This document shows positions 42,819 to 49,864 of a DNA stretch of 49,864 nt, one piece after another. The stretch is from Phlegmacium glaucopus (taxonomy: Eukaryota > Basidiomycota > Agaricomycetes > Agaricales > Cortinariaceae). Location: contig MU130295.1 of NCBI GenBank assembly GCA_015039465.1, forward strand, positions 1 through 49,864. The letters are read 5' to 3'. The position numbers were made by a program, and so were the translations under genes. Position 1 is the first letter of the stretch. Every line of letters begins with the position of its first letter. The notes beneath the pieces were generated by a model. That model was not told the DNA's origin, did no database searches, and worked only from the letters and a program-made list of their open reading frames with translations.

Positions 42819-43310
42819 CCTGGCAATATGTATTTGATAGGGTTGTGAGTCCCTCCTGCCTCTGGTCATCATATGCACCTGGTAGCCTCGGTGACTATGC
42901 AGATGTCAAATCCCTTTGGCAAGCATGGGATGAAGGAGCATACATCAAGGATATTGGCCACAAGCCAGCCTTGCGATTGATTGATGCAAGATGGGGTAAC
43001 TTAGAAAGTGAGGAGACACATAAGCGTAAGTTTCCAACCTGGAGACCACGAAATGACGGCAAAGTATGTACCTGTTTCTCAATACTTTCATGGAAGTCTG
43101 TCTTACCTATCTTCCATTACTTACTACCAGGCCCGCAAGATATGGTCAAATTTTTTCTTCTTCATTCACCGCATCAATGGGAGAATCAAGTCCGGCCATA
43201 GCTCCAATGAGGCAGTCTCATACTTCGAAGATCTGCGAGGTGAGAAAAGCTTGAGCCAGCTTCACAAGGTTTTACAACCTAAGGACTTGAAACGGAAACG
43301 GGCAACTTGA
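42819..43310 (+). pseudogene. GCR1_C-like DNA-binding protein, 3' end
   Basis: Two exons remain. Exon 42819-43063 is open from the edge of element D and reads DYADVKSLWQAWDEGA, GHKPALRLIDARWGNLESEE and KRKFPTWRPRNDGK. A 67-base intron (43064-43130, GTATGT...CTACCAG) joins in frame to 43131-43310, which reads ARKIWSNFFFFIHRINGRI, EAVSYFEDLRGEKSLSQLHK and ends at a TGA. The pattern (Val-x-x-Leu-Trp-x-x-Trp, Pro-Ala-x-x-x-x-Asp-x-x-Trp-Gly, a Trp-containing helix, then Ser-Leu-x-Gln-Leu) is that of the GCR1_C domain, found in fungal transcription factors and in Crypton-type recombinase proteins. The 5' part is missing upstream of the element D junction, so the gene is presumably dead. The domain call is from memory of the family. 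Confidence 0.6.
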
Positions 43311-43714
43311 ACAGGTGGTGACGACAATAAGTTAATTCAGAACTAATTTTTACTGTTCATACAAGTAGTCTATCTATCGATCAACTCTATCCTATTCCTG
43401 TGCTTATAATTTACATTTAATTTCTTTTTAATGTCGCTGCTTCTTTATGTACAGAGCATGGACATTGGTAGAATATAACGAAACAAATGAAATGAAGGAA
43501 CAAAAGATATTTACTGAACATGGATGTTTGGTAGATATAACACGAAACGAACGAAACAATTAGGAGGGAGGAAGATAACCCCCCCCCCCCCTCCCTTCCT
43601 CCCGGTCATCATTGACGTGGTCCCAATCCCAATCCCTTCCCCCCGGCATCATGTTCTCGAGGATCCTTCATGTTCTCAAGGATCTACAGGGGGCAAGGAA
43701 TCATCAGTGCAGTG
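43311..43714. other. No gene recognised
   Basis: Includes a C-run at about 43578-43592 and the block 'gttctcgaggatcc' that recurs at 44336-44350, so the 113-base array sits between two copies of a short direct repeat. Confidence 0.5.
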
Positions 43715-44301
43715 CAGCAACGAGGTTTACATTTATATTTACCTGCTTTACTTTAGCTTGCTGCTGTCTTGCATTGGCTGATGAGGTGGGCTGATGAGGT
43801 GGGCGGCAGCAAGCTGGTAACGAGGTACAGCAACGAGGTTTACATTTATATTTACCTGCTTTACTTTAGCTTGCTGCTGTCTTGCATTGGCTGATGAGGT
43901 GGGCTGATGAGGTGGGCGGCAGCAAGCTGGTAACGAGGTACAGCAACGAGGTTTACATTTATATTTACCTGCTTTACTTTAGCTTGCTGCTGTCTTGCAT
44001 TGGCTGATGAGGTGGGCTGATGAGGTGGGCGGCAGCAAGCTGGTAACGAGGTACAGCAACGAGGTTTACATTTATATTTACCTGCTTTACTTTAGCTTGC
44101 TGCTGTCTTGCATTGGCTGATGAGGTGGGCTGATGAGGTGGGCGGCAGCAAGCTGGTAACGAGGTACAGCAACGAGGTTTACATTTATATTTACCTGCTT
44201 TACTTTAGCTTGCTGCTGTCTTGCATTGGCTGATGAGGTGGGCTGATGAGGTGGGCGGCATGAGGTGGGCGGCAGCAAGCTGGTAACGAGGTAGTAACGA
44301 G
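43715..44301. repeat. 113-base tandem repeat, five near-identical units
   Basis: The word 'cagcaacgaggtttacattt' recurs at 43715, 43828, 43941, 44054 and 44167, exactly 113 bases apart, and the units are almost perfect copies. Each unit contains the inverted pair 'agcttgctgc' and 'gcagcaagct', about 50 bases apart, and a doubled 'tgatgaggtgggc'. The final unit has an extra 'ggcatgaggtgggc' slippage. Such identity implies recent expansion or ongoing homogenisation. Confidence 0.95.
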
Positions 44302-44890
44302 GTAATGACACGGGAAGGGGGCTGCGTCCTTCGTGTTCTCGAGGATCTACAAATGAAATCATCGTCAGCGCAACACCAAGATTTCATCAGGTCACCTCTC
44401 CTACCCTAGCCCTGCTGCTGTCGTCTTTGTCTTCTGTTGCATTGGCTGGCGAGGTGGCGAGGAGGTAACGAGGTAACGATGGGAGAAGGGGGAAGGGGGG
44501 CTGTATGGACTTGGCCAGCGTGCAACGATGGCCTACAAATGATGGTTATAAAACATATCATATACATATAATCTGTATCAGTGCAAGAAATCCAAAGTCA
44601 GCAGCGCCGGCAACGCAACGAGGTTTATATTTAATATCTACCTACCTTAGCCTGCTAACGAGAGGCACACGAGAGGCAACGATGATGAGGAGGGAGCCCT
44701 GGCCATGAGCGGGGCCGTGGGAGTGGCCAAGTCTCAAAGGGACTTGGCCATCTGTGCCGTTTCCCTGCCAAAAGTTGTGAATCAAATTGTGAATCGAGCC
44801 CTGTAAATTGTGAATCGCACCTGCCAAAGTTGTGAACCGCCGTTCCCATGTGCCAAGAAAGTCGTGAATCGATGGACAAGTCTTTGGGGG
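44302..44890. other. No gene recognised
   Basis: GC-richer region with 'gaggtaacgagg' and 'ttgtgaatcg' local repeats (about 44770-44860). No supportable exon. Confidence 0.45.
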
Positions 44891-44929
44891 CGTGGGTGGC
44901 TGTGTTCTCGCACGCGCGGCCATTCACGG

Positions 44930-45455
44930 TTCACGGTCGGAGCTTGAATTCACAACACTTCGCCTAAGACCCTTCGTTCAACTCGGCACTTCCACTGAGT
45001 TTGAAATAAAATTAGTGCAAAGTCCGAGTTCCGAGGAGCCCGACCGCAGGAATACGTTCGATCTCGATACTGACAACGGTTGGACCAACCCCTTCAACGC
45101 GCACCTACAAGACGATGGTGCACTACATATATGCAGAAATATTGAACACAAAAGATTAACACGCATACAATAACTTGTTGGAAGTATTGGAACCAACGCA
45201 ACGGTTCCGAGGTCAAAAGAGGAGCCGAGGACAATACGGTCCAAGGCCCTCCGGGGCTTCATAAAGCCCACATGGCGCACTTGGCGCAGATCGTTTCCCA
45301 GCTCATTAACTGTCATCATATCGCTTCTCGCAATCTTATCTATCCCTTTGCAGATACTGAAAAGCCGTAGTCATACCTTACTGCAGAAACTTGTAGTATA
45401 CAAAAGAGTGTTGTATCCAAAATATATCCCTATTCTTGCTGTTATTCTTACATAA
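44930..45455 (+). pseudogene. Possible exon remnants of an unknown membrane protein
   Basis: A frame at about 44930-45173 reads LRPFVQLGTSTEFEIKLVQ, PSSEEPDRRNTFDLDTDNG and WTNPFNAHLQDD. A second at about 45180-45455 reads KALRGFIKPTWRTWRRSFPS and SLTVIISLLAILSIPLQIL, the latter a plausible membrane helix. A TAA and roughly 30 bases of non-coding-looking DNA separate them, possibly an intron, although no perfect GT...AG pair in phase was confirmed. Base composition is GC-richer than the TE regions, as for host genes. Family not recognised. Confidence 0.35.
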
Positions 45456-45732
45456 CTTACTGCGCGTCTTCAAATAATCACTTCATTCTTCTCTCTCTTC
45501 TTTTTACACTCCCTTACGATATACTGAGTGATAAAACACCTTCAACAGATGTTAGAGTGGAGGGAAGCAAGATGGGAGTGTTGATCGGTGTGTTAACCAT
45601 CAGAAAAGCGACCTACCATCCGCGTTTAAATCGATTGAATAGAGGTAAGTTGATGAATACATCATAAGTTTGATCGATAGATAATCACTATATTCATCTT
45701 TTTGGTGATATATTTCAATGATGGAAGCCACC

Positions 45733-45815
45733 ATCAGGAAAAGTCCATCCGTCTGGCATGGTCTGGCACGTCTGGCACGTCTGGCATGTCTGGCAGGTTT
45801 AGCTGCCAGAAATCC
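45733..45815 (+). repeat. TCTGGC repeat, end motif
   Basis: 'atcaggaaaagtccatccgt' followed by four or five 'ctggcacgt' words. The inverted counterpart is 47160-47240 ('cgccagacggatggag', then 'ttttcctgat'), so the two may be the termini of a 1.5 kb element enclosing 45733-47240. The flanks do not show a clear duplication. Confidence 0.55.
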
Positions 45816-46329
45816 TCGTCCTCCCATTTTTTCTCAGAATTTTTATATAGCCAGAATTATATTATAAATGCTCAGAATTTTCTTATTGCTCAGTTCTGCC
45901 ATAAATTGCTTCCCTCCAGAAAACTGTTAACGCAACGTTCGAGTTCGTTCAAACTCCGACGCATGTGACCTTGTTGATTGATGTTCAACATTCTTCGCCT
46001 TGGTCTCTTCATCTCTTACCATCATTGCCTACCACCATCCCACCGCCGCATCTCACTATCACGATACATGACAAAGCAGTGCCAACTACAAGGGCCCACG
46101 ACTAGTTAAAAAGTGATCTAGGACCAGGTATGTCTCTTGGCCCTTTTTATCGTACTTGACCTATTAACACCCACCACCACAACCCTCAGTGTATCATGCG
46201 TGCAACGCTACAGTGACTGCCTCCCACCACCATGACGGCAACGGTAACCACGACACACCAGCGCCACTCACAACAGTGACATGTACGTGGCCACCTGCCT
46301 GCGCTACTGCTAACCCACTCTCTTTCATG

Positions 46330-46860
46330 CAGATCGTCAAGGGCTAGCCTGACGAGACATATCAGATATCACGGGGATGCTCATGGTGTACGTGCCAATC
46401 ACCCCCTACATTGCCGCTAACCTCTTCTCCTTCAGTTTGTGCAGATTGCAACCAGGACATCAGCAACACAGATGATGACGCAACCACCAAACTTGGCATG
46501 GGGGTGATAAATTGCAATCGGGTATATGGTGAACATTCCTACCTGTCGCCACTAACCCACTTTTTGCACACCGAACAGGTTCGGTTCTAAGACTACATAA
46601 TGATGTTGAGCCGCATCTGCAGCGACTATTCCCACCATATGCCGATGTTGCACAACATGCCCAGCAGACATGCTACGGCTTCTCAGTGAGTCGCAGTCAT
46701 ACCTTTTCAACTACTAACTTGAAATTTCTTTCATCCCCGACGACGCTCCCATTCCTGATGCCACGATGGTAAGTAATTGGACTTCCCTTAGATTTCGAGG
46801 CCTAGCTCATCACTCTCTGTCCCTATTGTAGCTGTGGATGTACCTCGCTAGTCAGATAGT
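46330..46860 (+). pseudogene. Degenerate spliced gene remnant
   Basis: Several intron-like GT...AG segments of about 50 bases with CTAAC branch words and pyrimidine runs ('cgctaacctcttctccttcag', 'ccactaacccacttttt...cag', 'tttcatgcag') alternate with short exon-like pieces. One reads CADCNQDISNTDDDATTKLG and MGVINCNR before a GTATATGG donor. In-frame stops (TAG, TAA) interrupt the others. It looks like a decayed multi-exon basidiomycete gene, possibly carried inside the TCTGGC-ended segment. Function unknown. Confidence 0.35.
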
Positions 46861-47149
46861 AGTCGCGTGAGGATACAATACTACGACTGGTCCAATGCTA
46901 ATTGCTATAAGCCTATCCCCCACCTGATATCTATATAATCTACCTCTACTGTCCTAGCGTAATGCATAAATTTATTTGACCACACCTGAAAACCATCCCA
47001 AAAACTGTATTCCTGGTGATGAATGGATTGAATGACAAACTGACAAACTTATGATATGCCTGGGTCAGAAACCACTGATGTTGCCAGAAAGCTTTCCGGC
47101 ATCAGAATCAATTTCTGGGGTGTGAAATTTTTATGGCGTCGCGAGCGTC

Positions 47150-47241
47150 ATTATGTTGCCATACCACATATGGCAGTCTGGTAGCGTCTGGTGTGTCTGG
47201 CGCCAGACGCGCCAGACGGATGGAGTTTTCCTGATGACCAG
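47150..47241 (-). repeat. TCTGGC repeat, end motif (inverted)
   Basis: Inverted counterpart of 45733-45815. It contains 'ctggtgtgtctggcgccaga' and ends 'ggatggagttttcctgat'. Confidence 0.55.
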
Positions 47242-47433
47242 TAGTGAGGCCAGGCTTACCTTAAAAAAAACTCGGTTACCCAAGGTAACAGGTTCCTTAG
47301 CCTCAAACCAACACACCCCTACCTGACCGAAAATCTGATTCTGATTATGACAGCAACAGTTTGTTGAGATCATCACAAACTTCAAGCCATAGTGACTTTA
47401 TTTGATATAGATGCTAGACTCATATATAAAGCA

Positions 47434-48326
47434 ATGGTGAGAGATGAAATAGGTCATTACAACAGACACGAAGTCATGAAGCTAACTCTTGGAGACTTTA
47501 TTTTCATTGGAATATTTCTCGAATGCTTCATCTACGGTAAGACATTTTTTGTACAACCTGCATGGCCCTTGCTAAAGACGTATACTATTAATCTGTCCCA
47601 GGACTTTATTCCGGCATATTTGCCATATATTTACAAGGAACATTGAAAAGAAGCACCGACAAGAGGAACAATATCATTTTCTACGCTCTCTGTGCTCTCT
47701 ACGTTCTATCTGTTGTTACCGTCGTGGTTGATATAGCATGTTTCACATACCATCATTTAGTGACATTTCTAGCAGTAACGATAACCATCTTTTTTTACAC
47801 TTTCAGTTGTGCAGTTTATCGGGAATCTGACAACAACATTCCTACTCGGTTTTCTTCAAACCAAAGTATTGGGTTGCCGTGATTTCATCGCTCAATCTAT
47901 CCTAGTATGTATACACTGCTATGCCTATCATTTATTTTACTGATGCAAACCTTAAAGATCTACCGTTGCTGGATTGTGTGGGGTTGCAATATCTGTGTTG
48001 TGATCCTTCCTGCAATCTTAGCAGTTTCATACTTAGGTCAGTCAACCTATCTTATTTGACTGGCCAATTTCAAATCATTTCCTCTAGTTATCTGGCTAGT
48101 ATGTGGCAGCTTCACGTCCATCCTCTCAGGCCAAATTGAACAACCTGACTGGGGGAAGTGGGGGACCCTGGCAGCTCTTGCCATTTCCATGATCGTGAAC
48201 GCTCTGAATCTGGTGACGTTCTTAATTGTGTTCAAGATCTTCAGGGTGTACCGTGAAATCGGGTCTACCTCAGAAGACCAAAGTTTGGGCGCTACTGGCG
48301 GGAGCAAAATCAGCCAGTATAGTTAG
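47434..48326 (+). CDS. Multipass membrane protein of an expanded Agaricomycete family, C-terminus replaced by a repeat
   Basis: Five exons are joined by four short introns: 47434-47536, 47602-47759, 47815-47904, 47958-48036 and 48088-48326. All junctions are GT-AG and all phases agree. The start at 47434 is the first in-frame ATG; an alternative ATG at 47476 begins MKLTLGDFIFIGIFLE. Recognisable segments: the first helix ending ECFIYG; LYSGIFAIYLQGTLKRS; NNIIFYALCALYVLSVVTVV; LGFLQTKVLGCRDFIAQSIL; IYRCWIVWGCNICVVILP; and WGTLAALAISMIVNALNLVT leading to VFKIFRVYREIGSTSEDQSL and GATGGSKI. I recognise this as a seven-helix-like family, highly expanded in mushroom-forming fungi and of unknown function. 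Family members normally continue after the GGSK motif with another helix; here the 286-base repeat begins at 48310 and supplies the last codons and a stop (TAG, 48324-48326). The protein therefore lacks its last part. The second intron uses the less common donor GTGACA, and its acceptor was chosen to keep phase. Confidence 0.8.
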
Positions 48327-48595
48327 AATGTATAGTCAAAGACCGAGAGGTGAAATCACATTATGTACGGTTATAGTCCGAGCAGCGGAGTGAGCTCATG
48401 GCTGGGATATGTCCGTCATAGACAGGTGAGCTGATGCCCCCCACCAAGGCAGTCAGGTGACTGGACTCACCAGTCAGGACTGGCTACCCTCTCAAAAATC
48501 GGTCAGAGCCGAATGGGCAGCCAAAACATATTGTGTGCAATCGGGTCAGAACCGGATTGATAGCCAGCCAGAAAACAGCTGGCTTAGAATTGAAT
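48310..48595 (+). repeat. 286-base module, copy 2
   Basis: Gap-free, about 98 per cent identical copy of 40315-40600. It begins inside the last exon of the membrane-protein gene and runs directly into the terminal satellite. Confidence 0.92.
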
Positions 48596-49864
48596 CGGCC
48601 ACCCCAAAATATTTTGTGCTTAGGAATGATTAGCCAGCCACAATCGGGTCAGACCCGAATTATGAAAGCCAGAAAATATTCTAGGCCTACCCGGTCCAAT
48701 TCAAATATTGTTGGCCAACCAGGTCAGAACTGAATGCCGGCAAATACTGTGGACAATCGGGTCAAACACAACCCGAGAATAGTCTGGGCCTACCAGGTCA
48801 GAACATAATTGTTAATAAGCAGGATAATGTTCTGGGCAATCGGGTCAGACCCAACTTGAGAACTGAATCGGTAGCTAGAAAATATTCTGGGCCTACCTGG
48901 TCAGAACCAAAATATTGTTGGCCTACCGGGTAGCCAGCCGGAAAATGTCGGGGAAAATCAGGTCAGACCCGAGTGAAGAACCAAATCAGTAACCAGAAAA
49001 TATTCTGGGCCTACTGGGTTGGAACATAATGGTTAGCTGGCTGGATAATATTCTGGGCAATCGGGTCAGACCCGACTTGAGAACTGAATCGGTCGCTACA
49101 AAATAATCTGGGTCTACTGGTTCGGAACCAATTCAAAATATTGTTGAGCCCAGAAAATATTGTGGACAATCGGGTCAGACCCGAGTGAAGAACCAAATCA
49201 GTAACCAGAAAATATTCTGAGCCTACTGGGTCAGAACATAATGGTTAGCTGGCTGGATAATATTCTGGGCAATCGGGTCAGACCCGACTTGAGAACTGAA
49301 TTGGTCACTAGAAAATAATCTGGGTCTACCGGGTCGGAACCAATTCAAAATATTTTTGAGCCCAGAAAATATTGTGGACAATCGGGTCAGACCCGAGTGA
49401 AGAACCAAATCAGTAACCAGAAAATATTCTGAGCCTACTGGGTCGGAACATAATGGTTAGCTGGCTGGATAATATTCTGGGCAATCGGGTCAGAACTGAA
49501 TTGAGAACTGAATTGGTAGCTGGAACATATTCTGGTCCTACCGGGTCAGAACCGATTCAACATATTGTAAGTCTACCAGGTCAGAATCTAATGGTTAGCC
49601 AGCTGGGAAATATTCTGGGCAATCGGGTCATATCCGAAGTAAGTAATGTGGGCCTACCGGGTCGGAACTGACTCATGGGCCTATCTGGTCACAACTGACT
49701 GGTTAGCCAGCCGGAACTGAAAATCAGGGCAGAACCAATCGGAACCTAATTGTTAGGTGGGCAGAAACATTCCAGTCAGAATTGAATCTGTAGTTGGAAA
49801 TATTCAAATATTGTCGGCCTGGGTCAGAACTGAGTCGGTAGCCAGCTGGAAAATGCTCCAGTCT
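48596..49864. repeat. Satellite array with ~212-base higher-order repeat
   Basis: Tandem variants of 'caatcgggtcagacccgag', 'ccagaaaatattctgggcct' and 'actgggtcggaacataatgg' fill the rest of the window. A long block is repeated at about 49011-49196 and 49223-49408, exactly 212 bases apart, with few changes. Palindromic 'gggtcagaccc' cores recur every 50-60 bases. Frames of 60-70 codons here are artefacts. The array continues beyond the end of the window. Confidence 0.92.

Noticed and set aside
45600..45968. Short frames rich in Arg/Ala/His or Ser/Gly/Thr
   Set aside because: They come from the TCTGGC tandem words and have no splice or domain support.
48596..49864. CRISPR-like array
   Set aside because: Units are variable and contiguous, without constant repeats separated by unique spacers, and the genome is fungal.

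Overview
This window looks like a TE-saturated, gene-poor stretch of a filamentous basidiomycete (Agaricomycete) nuclear genome. The supporting signs are: introns of 40-70 bases with GTAAGT/GTATGT-type donors and CTAAC/CTAAT-type branch sites; a relic of a Plavaka-type (CMC superfamily) transposase, a family best known from Agaricomycetes; a GCR1_C-like exon pair; and a five-exon membrane-protein gene of a kind abundant in mushroom-forming and ectomycorrhizal fungi. Most long open frames are not genes: they are stop-free translations of minisatellites. No tRNA or rRNA gene was recognised.

Layout. 1-9 kb: hAT-type miniature elements with exact 8-base target duplications, a three-level nest (LTR containing a TA-flanked foldback element containing a solo LTR), another long foldback carrying a hAT insertion, and a solo LTR. 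9.3-12.5 kb: a ~44-base minisatellite split by a 1.3 kb solo LTR. 13-16 kb: LTR-like debris and CATCAGG-ended repeats. 16.2-24 kb: three or four degenerate multi-exon genes on the minus strand, broken up by repeats. 24.7-26.6 kb: a complete 1.9 kb mosaic element with intact 8-base duplications. 27.5-31.1 kb: a second mosaic plus the Plavaka relic. 31.2-32 kb: a minus-strand intron-containing gene relic. 32.8-36.3 kb: a foldback, a solo LTR and a second copy of the 1.3 kb LTR, each opposite in orientation to its partner in the left half. 36.6-42.5 kb: minisatellites, two more hAT-type elements and tandem arrays. 42.8-48.3 kb is more GC-rich and host-like: the GCR1_C-like 3' gene end, a 113-base VNTR, ORF relics and the membrane-protein gene. 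48.3 kb to the end: a 286-base repeat module, which truncates that gene, runs into a ~212-base higher-order satellite continuing past the window.

The most unusual feature is a family of inserts with conserved ends (CTGWACTTTACASTCCCCCA at the left, TGGGGGASTGTAMAGWCCTC at the right) and 8-base target duplications. Their interiors are not homologous between copies. Each is built from permutations of its own short palindromic word (TCCAGGAATTCC in one, GACTCCACCAGA in another, AATTCCAAGGAATCC in a third). They often go with (GTC/GTT)n tracts dotted with C6-loop-G6 mini-hairpins. The TE copies also show graded CpG loss, suggesting CpG-targeted mutation. No complete working gene cassette is present; the interest here is genome-defence decay and repeat biology rather than metabolism.
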